Positions 42,993 to 52,137 are shown, counted from the first letter of the stretch. The stretch: DNA of 64,000 nt from an uncultured Prevotella sp. (GCA_900540375.1 UQFS01000012.1:24597-88596); one strand, 5' to 3'. Notes: generated by a model from the sequence alone, not told the origin. A program made the numbers and translations.

Positions 42993-45664
42993 AACGTCAA
43001 CCTCATCATCAACCTGATGCCATTCTTATGCGCCGTCGGCAACTCGTTGTAGTTGCAGCGGTGGACATACTCCACGTGCAGGAGCTTGAAGATGTTGTGC
43101 ACGCCGGCGATGAGCTCCACGTAAGGCTTATGCGGATCCATGATGTAGCAACCCTCGGGGAACTGCATGAGTACGGAAGAGTTTTCGTTCTGCGCCAGAT
43201 AGGGATTGTTCTTGTCGGTAAGCTTACCCCAAAGCGCTTTCACGCCGAGATACTCGCGCCACTTGAGCTTCTTCAGCAAGGGTATGCGGTTGAAGATCTT
43301 GCCGTTGAGATCCCAGCTGGCATCGATACTGGCGTAGCGGTCGTTGAGGAACTCCATGTTGTTGATCAAATTAAATGTCTCGTCCTCAATGATATAGCTC
43401 AGGTTGGCAGCCGGCATGATCAGCAATGGGTAGGGCACCCGGTTCCACTGTGCACCCGCCTTGACGTTGACATCGATCTTACCCCAGCTGTTCATCCAGA
43501 AACGTTTATAGATACTGGCTTCGGTGAAGTTGTATTTATAATCGCCGCCGAGCACGTCTTTCAATCCCATCGTGTGTCCGATGGTGAACACGGGTGCGTC
43601 GAGGTTGATGGGCACCCGACGCTGCTTGGTGTTGATATAGGTGCGCCCGGGTGCCAGCTGAAATTGCAGGCTGAGCTCGGTAGTACGAATCTTACCATTA
43701 TGGATGAGGTCTCCGACGGGCGTGCCTTCCGGTGTGTCGTAGATGAAACCACTGTTGATCGGGTTAAAAGAAAGTGCGCCTGCAGCCTCGTTCTCCTCTG
43801 TCTTCAGTCCGAATGTGGTCTTCAGCCCCCATTCCTGTTCGTATTCAAACTTCAGTTGCTGGCGGTTGTAGAACATCATCTTGTCGACCTTCGCCCATTT
43901 GAAGGCAGTGAACACGTTATCCTTGTCAGTCTGCATGAACTTATCTGACGGCGACATGATGTCGTAGGTCGACTCGAAGGAAACCGTGCGCTTGGGGAAC
44001 TCGCGTGGCAGATAGTCCTTTTTGTTCAGTGAGTAAGTCAGCCTAGCGTCGTAGTAGTTCTTCTTCGAGTGGAAGCCGTGGGCGTAGTAGCCTTGGAAGA
44101 ACCAGTGCTTGTTGAGGTTGGCAGTGGTCTGTCCGCTGATACGGGTGCGGTATCCGTCGATGAAGTTCTTGGTGATGAGCGTGTTGACCGGTCCGAAGTC
44201 AAACTTACTCGGATGGTTCTCGTCGCCGGTCTCCACGAAGTTCTCGATGAACGCCTTGGCGCCGAAGATGATATACTTAAAGCCTTTGATCTGTTCAATG
44301 CGGTGCACGAAAGCACTCATGGAACTCTCGCTCTTCGTGAGTTCCACCGTTCGGTATTTGTTCCAGAAAGCCTCGTCACGCATCTGTGAGTCCGCCTCCC
44401 GTTTTATCTTTGCCTTACCTTTGAAGAGCTGCTTGGCCAGTGGTTGGAATTCATAATCGCTCAATCGTGTCGTTCGCGTGATGAGCGCCTTGCTCAGGAA
44501 CTTCGCCACCTTCATCTCCACGATCATGTCGTCGGCACTCAGCGCCCACTCACCGCTGGGCAGTCGTCTGTATTCCTGCTGGATTTGCAGGTTCTCCACG
44601 AAGTTGACGTCGCTGCGTTTCGGGATGGTGAGGTTGCATCGCTTGACGTGAAGCGACGAGTCGGCGAGGATATACAGTTCACCGCGGAAGCCAAAGTCCT
44701 GCTGGTTGTTGGGGATGAACTGCAGGTGGTAGCACAGGTCGTGGTCGACATACACCGTGTCCTCGATGTAGTAGCGGTAGAAGGCGATCGCATCCTTACC
44801 GATCGGCGAAGTAAAAGGATATTGCAGCAGACGCACCTGGTCGTCGTAGATGTCCACGTCGGTGAACACATCCTTCATAGCCACGGTCATGATGTCACCG
44901 GTTTGGATCAGTTGGTTGACTCCCGTGGAGCTCTGGCCCATGATGATGTCTTTCTCCGCCTTCGGATCCTTGCGGTAGAGATGTTGTGTGACAGTCTCGT
45001 CGACGGTGAGCGGCAGGATCAGCTTACCGTTGTAGGGGCTTGTCTCCACTTGGTCGAGCAGCCACTTATGCTTACCGATGAATCCCGAATCGATGTCGGC
45101 CGGTGTGATGTCGTTGATGGCGAGCGTGAGCTTCTGATATTTGGTATAGCTCAGATAGTCGTGGTTCTCGAGATTGGTGCGCTTCTTGGCGGCGATGACA
45201 CGCTTCATCAGTTCCACTGCGGGGTTGTTTTTTCTCGAGTAATGGGCACGTTTCGACTTCACGACGACCTCTGCGAGCTGTCGTGTGTCGGATTTCAGCT
45301 TCACGTTGAGCACCCCGGGCGTAGAAGCGTTGATGGTAATGGACCTCGGCTTGTAGCCCACGGCGGTGAAGGTCAGCTGCCATCCGTTGTGGCGCTCGAT
45401 GGAATATTCGCCCATGGCATTGCCGCTCACGGCGATGTGATGACCGCGGTAGGTGGCACTGGGGTAGAGGATCGTGTCGCCCTTCTCAGCGTCGATGACC
45501 ACACCATGGATCTGGGCGTGGGTGGTAAGGGAGAAGAAGAGGAGGAAGAGAAATAGAAAAAAAGCCTCACCCCCTCGCCCCTCTCCGAGGGAGAGGGGAG
45601 TGAAATGTCTGCTCCACCCCTTGGCGCTCTGCCTGGCGTGTGTATGGTTGCTATATAGTTTCAT
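42989..45664 (-). CDS. DUF5686 outer-membrane protein with N-terminal carboxypeptidase-regulatory-like domain
   Basis: 891 residues. Residues about 50-135 are a CarboxypepD_reg-like beta-sandwich (IHGVVIDAEKGDTILYPSATYRG, then TFTAVGYKPRSITI), followed by a long DUF5686 region and a C-terminal barrel ending in Phe (RLMMRLTF). Family members are predicted outer-membrane proteins of unknown function. The N-terminus is odd: before the hydrophobic signal core (FFLFLFLLFFSLTTHAQ) come residues TPLSLGEGRGGEA, encoded by a dispersed GC-rich repeat that has lengthened the n-region. The true start could be internal, but no in-frame ATG remains before the signal core. Confidence 0.83.
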   Translation of the reverse strand: MKLYSNHTHARQSAKGWSRHFTPLSLGEGRGGEAFFLFLFLLFFSLTTHAQIHGVVIDAEKGDTILYPSATYRGHHIAVSGNAMGEYSIERHNGWQLTFTAVGYKPRSITINASTPGVLNVKLKSDTRQLAEVVVKSKRAHYSRKNNPAVELMKRVIAAKKRTNLENHDYLSYTKYQKLTLAINDITPADIDSGFIGKHKWLLDQVETSPYNGKLILPLTVDETVTQHLYRKDPKAEKDIIMGQSSTGVNQLIQTGDIMTVAMKDVFTDVDIYDDQVRLLQYPFTSPIGKDAIAFYRYYIEDTVYVDHDLCYHLQFIPNNQQDFGFRGELYILADSSLHVKRCNLTIPKRSDVNFVENLQIQQEYRRLPSGEWALSADDMIVEMKVAKFLSKALITRTTRLSDYEFQPLAKQLFKGKAKIKREADSQMRDEAFWNKYRTVELTKSESSMSAFVHRIEQIKGFKYIIFGAKAFIENFVETGDENHPSKFDFGPVNTLITKNFIDGYRTRISGQTTANLNKHWFFQGYYAHGFHSKKNYYDARLTYSLNKKDYLPREFPKRTVSFESTYDIMSPSDKFMQTDKDNVFTAFKWAKVDKMMFYNRQQLKFEYEQEWGLKTTFGLKTEENEAAGALSFNPINSGFIYDTPEGTPVGDLIHNGKIRTTELSLQFQLAPGRTYINTKQRRVPINLDAPVFTIGHTMGLKDVLGGDYKYNFTEASIYKRFWMNSWGKIDVNVKAGAQWNRVPYPLLIMPAANLSYIIEDETFNLINNMEFLNDRYASIDASWDLNGKIFNRIPLLKKLKWREYLGVKALWGKLTDKNNPYLAQNENSSVLMQFPEGCYIMDPHKPYVELIAGVHNIFKLLHVEYVHRCNYNELPTAHKNGIRLMMRLTF
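45564..45605. repeat. GC-rich dispersed repeat in a signal-peptide coding region
   Basis: GCCTCACCCCCTCGCCC leads into the perfect 9-bp hairpin CCCCTCTCC-GAG-GGAGAGGGG (45578-45598). In the minus-strand gene it is read as PLSLGEGRGGEA, directly before the signal-peptide core. Same family as 8482-8540. Confidence 0.8.
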
Positions 45665-45758
45665 TGTATTTTTGTCTGTTAATACCTATTTTATATCCTT
45701 AATTGTTATCCTTGCAATCTTTGATGTGTATGCGAATCATTCAACATTGAGTAATTTT

Positions 45759-46472
45759 TCATTCAGCATTGATGAGTTCTTCCAAGTCAGTGATGACCTT
45801 GTCGGGAATGCTTTCGTCGTATTCTTTCTTTGTCCACCCCTCACCTTTCATCCAGATGGCGTGGCAGCCGGCGGCGAGTGCGGGCTCGATGTCCTTGTAG
45901 AAACTGTCGCCCACGACGACCACCTCCTCAGGCTTCAGTCCCAGTCGCTCCACGCCAATCGTGAAGATACGCGGGTTGGGCTTGCGTATGCCCACCTCTG
46001 CCGACTCCACGATGCTCTTGAAGAAGATGTCAAGACCAAACTCCTTGAGTACCGTGGCGATGTTGCCATAGAAGTTGCTCACGAGCACCATCGGATAGCG
46101 CTTGTGGAGCACGGCGAGCACCTCACGGCTATGTGCGGTGATCGTTTTCACCTTGTCATAGACGTCCTCCAACACGGCATCGTGCTTCTTGCGGAACATC
46201 TCCTCGTCGGCATCCCAGGCGCCGGACGTACAGAGTTGTTCCATCTCCAGACGGATTTTTACCTGCAGCGTCTTGTAGAATGTATAGTCGGGTTGGATGA
46301 TCGGGTTGTAGCCCAGCATGCGCTCGCCGTAGACATAAGCGTCGCGAAACTGCTGTTCGGTCACAGGCACCTGCTGCCGCCGGTAGGCGTGCCAAAGCAT
46401 TTGTCCCCAGTGGCAGCCGGCGGTGTCAAGAGTCGCACCGTAGTCGAAGATATATCCTTTAATCATTGTCAT
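45759..46472 (-). CDS. HAD-superfamily phosphatase-like hydrolase
   Basis: 237 residues (start at the first Met or at MIKGYIFDYG two codons later). Motif I is FDYGATLDT with nucleophile Asp10 but Gly in place of the usual second Asp; motif II is LVSNF; the Lys is in RKPNPRIF; motif III is VVGDSFYKDI. A helical cap lies between motifs I and II. It lies 45 bases after the CDP-alcohol phosphotransferase gene and may dephosphorylate the phospho-head-group made by that enzyme. The substrate is unproven. Confidence 0.82.
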   Translation of the reverse strand: MTMIKGYIFDYGATLDTAGCHWGQMLWHAYRRQQVPVTEQQFRDAYVYGERMLGYNPIIQPDYTFYKTLQVKIRLEMEQLCTSGAWDADEEMFRKKHDAVLEDVYDKVKTITAHSREVLAVLHKRYPMVLVSNFYGNIATVLKEFGLDIFFKSIVESAEVGIRKPNPRIFTIGVERLGLKPEEVVVVGDSFYKDIEPALAAGCHAIWMKGEGWTKKEYDESIPDKVITDLEELINAE

Positions 46473-46517
46473 TGTTCTTAATACCTATTGTTTGAATATC
46501 TTGAATATCATGGATGC

Positions 46518-47450
46518 TTACAGTTTCTCTGTCAGCCGCTCACAAAGCGTCTCGTGGCGCTTATGCATGTGAATATAGAGCATGTTGAGCGGAATGATCT
46601 CCACCAGGAGATAGATCCATGGCATGTTGATCAAGCAACATATATATAAGGTGATGGCGCGCACGTTGAACGTCAGCGCGTTGGTCATCGGCATGAGTGG
46701 ACGGCTGCCATTGAGGAACTCCGTCTTCAGCGTCTCCCGTTTCTGTGGGTCGATGGTTGCCTGTGCCTCTTTCCATTTCTTGGAGAACCGCTGGAACTTC
46801 GGTGTGCGCTGTTCCTGACTCTTGCAATAGTTGGCATAGATACGGTAAAACGCCCGGGCGAATAACTTGTTCTTCGGTGTATTCTCGTAGACGGCACGCT
46901 GCTGCGCATAGTTGTCGAGTTCCGATCCCTCCTTGCCTTTGAGGAAGAAGAGGTGGATCTGACGGTAGTAGTCTGCCAATGAACTCTGCGGTGAGTGGCT
47001 CATGAAACCGGCGATGATTGCCATGGCCCATATCCAGATGCTCCAATGCAGATGTGTGCCGGGGATATATTGTCCCATCATGCGGAAGCAGAGAGCTACG
47101 TAGATGAAGAAAAACCACACGTCGCCCGACGCGCCGTCGAGCACACGGCCTACGAGTGTCTTCTTTCCGGTCAGGCGTGCCATCTGTCCGTCGGTGGAGT
47201 CACAGAAGTTGGCCAGCATCAGCAAGACCACACCAAGGATGTTGTGCGGCAGGTCGGTGTAGTAGAACATACATCCGGCAGTTGCGCCGAGGAAGATGCT
47301 CAGGATGGTGATGGCGTTGGGATGCACGCCGAGTTTATTCCAGAAGAGCGCAAACACCAGTCCGACGGGACGAGTGAAGTGCACATCGAGCCATTCCTCT
47401 GTATCATTGGATTTAAAAGATGCTTGTAAGAGTTCCTTAAATGTAGACAT
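46518..47450 (-). CDS. CDP-alcohol phosphatidyltransferase family enzyme
   Basis: 310 residues with about six membrane segments. The family motif appears as CDSTDGQMARLTGKKTLVG then RVLDGASGD: the first three Asp are in place, but the fourth is shifted by one (D..GASG-D instead of DxxxD). It should join a CDP-activated group and an alcohol at the inner membrane. A long hydrophilic segment (about 165-250) is inserted between helices. It is embedded in a four-gene run with a nucleotidyltransferase and an ATP-grasp gene upstream and a HAD phosphatase downstream, all suited to making a lipid head group. Confidence 0.83.
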   Translation of the reverse strand: MSTFKELLQASFKSNDTEEWLDVHFTRPVGLVFALFWNKLGVHPNAITILSIFLGATAGCMFYYTDLPHNILGVVLLMLANFCDSTDGQMARLTGKKTLVGRVLDGASGDVWFFFIYVALCFRMMGQYIPGTHLHWSIWIWAMAIIAGFMSHSPQSSLADYYRQIHLFFLKGKEGSELDNYAQQRAVYENTPKNKLFARAFYRIYANYCKSQEQRTPKFQRFSKKWKEAQATIDPQKRETLKTEFLNGSRPLMPMTNALTFNVRAITLYICCLINMPWIYLLVEIIPLNMLYIHMHKRHETLCERLTEKL

Positions 47451-47506
47451 GTCTTATATTCTTTCTTTTCTCTTGTTCTTATTTCTTGAAACCTCGTGGT
47501 GCTTGG

Positions 47507-48337
47507 CTACTTCAGCGCCTCACGGCATTGTTCCATCACCTCCTCGGCGATAGCTTTTGCCGCTTCCCCCCGACAGCGCGAGAAACTCGGCCAGTCGTTG
47601 AAGTCGATGAAGAAGTACAGTCCCCGCTCGTCGATGATCGCGTCTCCGCCGTAGGCCGTCGCTCCCGTGAGCTCAGCCAGACGGGAAGCATCCTTGCGCA
47701 GGGCGTCTTCGTCGAAGGGGTAGTGCCGTGCCGCGCCGTTGCGCTGCTCGTCGCCGAACTTGCTGAAGCCGTCGTCGGTGGGGTAGTAGTAGCGGAAGAA
47801 GCGACGGCCGACACCGTAGAACTTCACCAGGTCGCCCACGACATGGGCGCTGGTCACATACTCACTGATGCCGCGCGCCTTGAAACCGGCAATAGCCTTC
47901 ATGAGGGCTTTCTGGTCAGGACAGAACACCACGTCGCCTTTGCTCTGTGCGGCGGCGTCGCCCCGTTTCAGCCAAGTGCCGTTTTCACCTCGTTCTGCGG
48001 GCATGGGGATGTGGTGCTCCCGCATGAGTGTCGTCAGCAATGTCCGTTGGCAGTGGCTGACACCCGTCACGCTGTTGACGCACAGCGCTCCCTCTTTTGT
48101 CCTTCGTCCTAAGGCCAGTAAGGCCGCCGCAGACCGCGCCATGGTCACATAGACCCTTGCCTTTGTCGGTACCTTTGCGAAGTCGTCCTCGTCGATGACG
48201 AGGATGGGATCCGTGAGTGACAGCTTCTGTTGCAGCTCTTCGCAAACAGCGTGCAGGATGGCGTCGTCGCGGTCCACCGAGTTGGGCGAGAAGCGAGGTG
48301 CCCGCCTCACGGCGATGATTCCCTCTTGCTCAATCAT
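47507..48337 (-). CDS. ATP-grasp-like enzyme
   Basis: 276 residues. The C-terminal half has the ATP-grasp pattern: KFYGVGRRFFRYYYP, GATAYGGDAIID and YFFIDFNDWPSFS, with the Asp/Asn pair that binds magnesium. Such enzymes join a carboxylate to an amine or other nucleophile via an acyl-phosphate. The substrate is not evident. The gene overlaps the nucleotidyltransferase gene by 8 bases and should act in the same pathway. Confidence 0.72.
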   Translation of the reverse strand: MIEQEGIIAVRRAPRFSPNSVDRDDAILHAVCEELQQKLSLTDPILVIDEDDFAKVPTKARVYVTMARSAAALLALGRRTKEGALCVNSVTGVSHCQRTLLTTLMREHHIPMPAERGENGTWLKRGDAAAQSKGDVVFCPDQKALMKAIAGFKARGISEYVTSAHVVGDLVKFYGVGRRFFRYYYPTDDGFSKFGDEQRNGAARHYPFDEDALRKDASRLAELTGATAYGGDAIIDERGLYFFIDFNDWPSFSRCRGEAAKAIAEEVMEQCREALK

Positions 48338-49061
48338 GTTTGCCGGTGATAAAGTCCTCAGCTTTCTTGATGTCCGTGGCGTGGTCGATGTCGAGCACCT
48401 TCGAGAAGGCGAAAGCCTTCAGCTGCCGTCCGTCGCGGATGAGTCCCCGTTGGAAGTTGCGCATACGGCTCTCGCCGAGTTCCATGCAGTGGTGGAGCGT
48501 GTCGATGGCGTTGGGTGCCAGGCCATAGATGCCGCCGCTGATATAGGTGCAGTGCTGGCTGTTGTCGTCGTAAAATCCTGTGACGCGCATCTCCCGGTCA
48601 GTGCCGACATAGAGTGGCTTCTCGTCGTCGATGTAGTCGGTGACGCCCATCAGTCCGTCACCGCCCTGCTGAAGGTAGGCCTGAAACTGCCGGATGTATT
48701 CGCCGAACTCTTCCTCGCGGAAGATCGTGTCCACCGTTGTCAGCACGAAAGGCTGGTCGGCGAGCATTGGACTCAACTCAAAGAAGGAGTGCATGCTGCT
48801 CGGAGTACTTTTCACCTTCAGCCGCAGGGGGATGGCGTGTCCTTCCAGGCCATAGTCGATGATTTCGTGCAGATGTTGTTGCACGGCGGTCATCTGCCCG
48901 TTGCAGATCACGCAGATTTCCTCCGCGTCGTACTCCATGAAGATGCGCAGCAGACGGTCGATGAGACGCTCACCGTGGATACGTACCAAAGGCTTGGGGT
49001 CTCTGATGCCCTCAGCTGCCAGTCGTGAGCCTTCGCCGGCTGCTATAATTGCATATCTCAT
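48330..49061 (-). CDS. Nucleotidyltransferase (MobA/LicC-like NTP transferase)
   Basis: 243 residues. AIIAAGEGSRLAAEGIRDPKPLV is the NTP-binding signature with GEGSR and PKPL; VLTTVDTIF and TYISGGIYGL are further family segments, and DIDHATD is the C-terminal metal site. It should transfer a nucleotidyl group to a phosphorylated alcohol or sugar. Being first in the run that includes a CDP-alcohol transferase, it plausibly makes the CDP-activated head group. The start codon is directly preceded by a 14-bp tandem duplication. Confidence 0.83.
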   Translation of the reverse strand: MRYAIIAAGEGSRLAAEGIRDPKPLVRIHGERLIDRLLRIFMEYDAEEICVICNGQMTAVQQHLHEIIDYGLEGHAIPLRLKVKSTPSSMHSFFELSPMLADQPFVLTTVDTIFREEEFGEYIRQFQAYLQQGGDGLMGVTDYIDDEKPLYVGTDREMRVTGFYDDNSQHCTYISGGIYGLAPNAIDTLHHCMELGESRMRNFQRGLIRDGRQLKAFAFSKVLDIDHATDIKKAEDFITGKHD

Positions 49062-49088
49062 AACAAATACTATTTAACAAATACTATT
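49061..49088. repeat. 14-bp perfect tandem duplication
   Basis: TAACAAATACTATT occurs twice back to back (49061-49074, 49075-49088), directly upstream of the nucleotidyltransferase start codon. It would lie in that gene's 5' untranslated region. Confidence 0.7.
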
Positions 49089-49221
49089 CGTTTCTCTACG
49101 TTAAGCGTCAATCTCTTTCTTAGCAACAAATCAATGCAAAGGACAAAAATGGCGCTTGTTATATATTCTATTTACAAAGGTATAGACTTCTTGGGAGACA
49201 TAGAAAACTTTTTAGCTTTAT

Positions 49222-49253
49222 TTTGGTTTTCAACGAGTTTTTGGTTATATTTG
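49222..49253 (+). promoter_or_regulatory. Consensus promoter of the patatin gene
   Basis: TTTG (49222-49225), a 20-bp spacer, then TATATTTG (49246-49253). The implied start is about 20 bases before the ATG. Confidence 0.75.
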
Positions 49254-49278
49254 CAACAAAATAGACGATTGCACACTT

Positions 49279-51363
49279 ATGAACAGACTCTTTTCACTCT
49301 TGCTTTTCCTCCTGGCAGCTTGCAGTCAGCTGCTTGCCTCGCCGTTGTTCCCCTCTCGCTCTGCCGGCGTTGCGGACACGCTTCCTCAAATGGTGTCGCG
49401 TCAGCGACCCCGTGTGGCGGTGGTGCTCTCCGGTGGCGGCGCTAAAGGCATGGCGCATATCGGTGTGTTGAAAGTGCTGGAGCGGGCGGGCATACCTGTC
49501 GACATTGTCACGGGTACGTCGATGGGCAGCATCGTCGGGGGACTCTATGCCGTCGGGTGGTCAGCGACGCAGCTCGACTCACTGGTGCGGCGGCAGGACT
49601 GGCCTTTCCTCCTGAGCGACCGTGCCGTCTATTCTTCCGAAGACTTGGAGGGCCGACGCTTGCAGTCGACTTATTTCTTTTCCAAGACATTGCGCTTGCG
49701 TAAGAGCCATCTGTCCGGCGCGACGGGTGTCATAGAAGGCAAGAACCTGATGCGGCTCTTCCGTCATCTCACTGCCGGTTACACCGACTCGATGAGCTTC
49801 GATAGCTTGCCGCGACGCTTTGCCTGTGTGGCGACCAACATCGTCGACAATACAGAGTATGACTTCCATAGCGGAGTCCTGGCCGAGGCAATGCGTACGA
49901 GCATGTCCATCCCCGGTGTCTTCACTCCCGTGAAAAAGGGTGACCGCGTCCTTGTCGACGGCGGACTGCGCAACAATTACCCGGCTGATATCGCACGCAC
50001 GATGGGAGCCGAATATGTCATCGGTGTCACCGTGCAGGGACCGCCCAAGACGGCTGACGACCTGGTTCATGGCTCTGCGGTCTTGGGACAGATCGTCGAT
50101 GTGAACTGTAAGAACAAATACGACGACAACCTCAAACTGACCGACATCGCCATCCGTGTGGACACGCGGGGCTATAATGCGGCTTCGTTTACTCCCGCTG
50201 CCATCGACACGCTCATCCGGCGCGGCGAGAACGAAGCCATGCGCCACTGGGACGAGATCATCGCGTTGAAGCATCGCTTGGGGATAACCGGCAACGAGTT
50301 GGCACCGTATCTCTGTCCTCATGCCGAGGCATTGACACCCTTGAATTTCTCTGCGCCGGAAGGCAAAGCGACAGACCCCTCCGATGAGTTGCAGGGAAAC
50401 TTAGGCGTGCGCTTCGACAATGAGGAGAAGGTGGCCATGCAGTTGGCTGGTATGTGGAGCTCTGGCCGAAAGCCGTTACGGCTGGGTACCGTTGTCCGGC
50501 TCGGCCGCAACTACAAAGGCTCGCTCTACGGCGGTTGGCGCCTGCCACGGGGTACGGAGTTCGGCGTGGGCTACGCCTATGCCTATCACGACCTTGACTT
50601 CTATCACCATGGCGACAAGAGCTTCAACGCTACCTTCGGCCATCATCAGGCTCGGGTGAGTATGATGAACATCAATGTGCGCAATATGACCATGGACGTG
50701 GCGCTGCGCTTCGACGGTTATGACTATCACTCCGTGCTCTTCGCCGCTTCCTCTAACAACAGCGAGAAACCGTCCGATGATCATTTCTTCAGCTATCATG
50801 CCGCGCTCCACTACAACAGTGAGAATGCGGGACTCTTCCCCGTGCGTGGCGCCCGCTTCGTGGCGGAGTATGCTTATTTCACGGACAACTTCACGGGTTA
50901 CAACGATCACAAGGGATTCAGCGAGGTCAATGCCAACTGGCGCATCTCGTTGCCGCTGTCCTCACAGCTCACTCTTCAGCCACTGCTCTACGGCCGTCTG
51001 CTCTTCGGCAAAGAGATTCCTTCCGTCCGTCGTACGTTCCTTGGCGGTCCATGGTTCTCGCACTATCTCGAGACTCAGCTCCCCTTTGCCGGTGCCCACC
51101 ATATCGAGATGACGGATCTCCATTATGTGGCTGCTCAGTTGCAACTGCAATATCAGCTCACTACCAACAACTTCCTTCTGCTTCGTGGGGCATGGTCACA
51201 GCACGACGACCGACTTGCCGACATCCTGCGCTACAAGGGCGACTGGGGCGTGCTGGCCGCTTATTGCTATCGCACGATGTTTGGTCCCCTCGGTGCCAGT
51301 CTGGGATGGGCCAGCCCACAGCGCGACCTGAGGCTGATGGTCAACCTGGGATTTGAGTTCTAA
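49279..51363 (+). CDS. Patatin-like phospholipase with C-terminal outer-membrane barrel
   Basis: 694 residues with a signal peptide (MNRLFSLLLFLLAACSQLLA). The patatin domain (about 45-235) has the oxyanion motif SGGGAKG, the nucleophile in GTSMG (Ser81) and the dyad Asp227 in VDGGLRNNYP. After a linker (about 240-400) comes a predicted beta-barrel ending in Phe (RLMVNLGFEF). This resembles type V-D autotransporters such as PlpD, which place a lipase on or through the outer membrane. No POTRA domain can be delimited by eye. A Cys in AACSQ could make it a lipoprotein, but the surrounding residues are also those of an ordinary signal peptide. Confidence 0.87.
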   Translation: MNRLFSLLLFLLAACSQLLASPLFPSRSAGVADTLPQMVSRQRPRVAVVLSGGGAKGMAHIGVLKVLERAGIPVDIVTGTSMGSIVGGLYAVGWSATQLDSLVRRQDWPFLLSDRAVYSSEDLEGRRLQSTYFFSKTLRLRKSHLSGATGVIEGKNLMRLFRHLTAGYTDSMSFDSLPRRFACVATNIVDNTEYDFHSGVLAEAMRTSMSIPGVFTPVKKGDRVLVDGGLRNNYPADIARTMGAEYVIGVTVQGPPKTADDLVHGSAVLGQIVDVNCKNKYDDNLKLTDIAIRVDTRGYNAASFTPAAIDTLIRRGENEAMRHWDEIIALKHRLGITGNELAPYLCPHAEALTPLNFSAPEGKATDPSDELQGNLGVRFDNEEKVAMQLAGMWSSGRKPLRLGTVVRLGRNYKGSLYGGWRLPRGTEFGVGYAYAYHDLDFYHHGDKSFNATFGHHQARVSMMNINVRNMTMDVALRFDGYDYHSVLFAASSNNSEKPSDDHFFSYHAALHYNSENAGLFPVRGARFVAEYAYFTDNFTGYNDHKGFSEVNANWRISLPLSSQLTLQPLLYGRLLFGKEIPSVRRTFLGGPWFSHYLETQLPFAGAHHIEMTDLHYVAAQLQLQYQLTTNNFLLLRGAWSQHDDRLADILRYKGDWGVLAAYCYRTMFGPLGASLGWASPQRDLRLMVNLGFEF

Positions 51364-51700
51364 GCTACTTCTTGCGCTCCCCATTTAGGAAGATCTTGAG
51401 TGCTCTGTTTCGTTCGGCGAGTTACGACTCCCCGCTGTCTCCATTCCCTCATCCTAAGGGAGAGTTATATGAGTTCTTCTTATGGCGAGCTGGAGATTCA
51501 AATTTCAGGCTTGTCATGCAAACTGACAATTTTCCGCCTCTGAGAATCGATTTTTTTCGACGAAGACTTATCTCGCTCTGATTTTTGCGAAAATTGAGTG
51601 GTTTTTATAAGTATCGGATAGTCAGTATGTTATAGATTTGCTTCCTTTTTGATACCATGAAAACGCTGAATTCTCTCAAAATTTTCTATAGAATTTCCGG

Positions 51701-51806
51701 TCATCTCGGTACTTTGACCCTGTCAAAGTGCCTTGATGACTTGGTCAGGAAGCCGAGATGACCTGGTCAAAGTACCTTGTTGATAGCATCAAACTACCGA
51801 GATGAC
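51701..51806. repeat. 106-bp inverted-repeat element, copy 2
   Basis: GTCATCTCGGTA (51701-51712) and TACCGAGATGAC (51795-51806) are perfect 12-bp terminal inverted repeats. Inside are TTTGACCCTGTCAAA, CCGAGATGACCTGGTCAAAG and TACCTTGTTGATAGCATCAAA. It shares several of these segments and its length with 11075-11179. Confidence 0.72.
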
Positions 51807-52054
51807 AACGAGAGGATGCTGTTTCCTCTCTCAAATATAGCAAAAATGAAATGATGAAAGTAAAAGACCCTTTTTCACAATTCTATTTCACGGGTTCAAG
51901 CGAACGTGTTTTTGTAAAGATTAATCGGCTTATTTCCAAAAATGCGATAACCATGCTGTCGGCATGTTCGCAGTAGATCCTCGCTTGGTATATGCCGATT
52001 TTATGCTTTGGGCAACCTTTTTATTGGGATTCTTTATAATTAGTTGAAATTTTC

Positions 52055-52085
52055 TTTGCGTTTTTAATTATTATTGTTACTTTTG
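52055..52085 (+). promoter_or_regulatory. Consensus promoter of the response-regulator gene
   Basis: TTTG (52055-52058), a 19-bp spacer, then TACTTTTG (52078-52085), about 50 bases before the ATG. Confidence 0.74.
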
Positions 52086-52137
52086 CACCGAAAAGTAAGC
52101 ATAAGGTAAAAGAAATAAGATAACGGAGAGAATAGCA

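Larger units (their letters stand above)
51364..52137. other. 774-base intergenic region with one dispersed element
   Basis: No convincing gene. The 69-codon frame at 51372-51581 has no family features and includes a pyrimidine-rich tract. 51701-51806 holds an inverted-repeat element listed separately. 51810-52050 is A/T-rich with only weak short palindromes. 52055-52085 is the promoter of the response-regulator gene. Confidence 0.6.

Noticed and set aside
51372..51581. 69-codon frame after the patatin gene
   Set aside because: No family features; it includes a pyrimidine-rich tract resembling the dispersed repeats and lacks a promoter.
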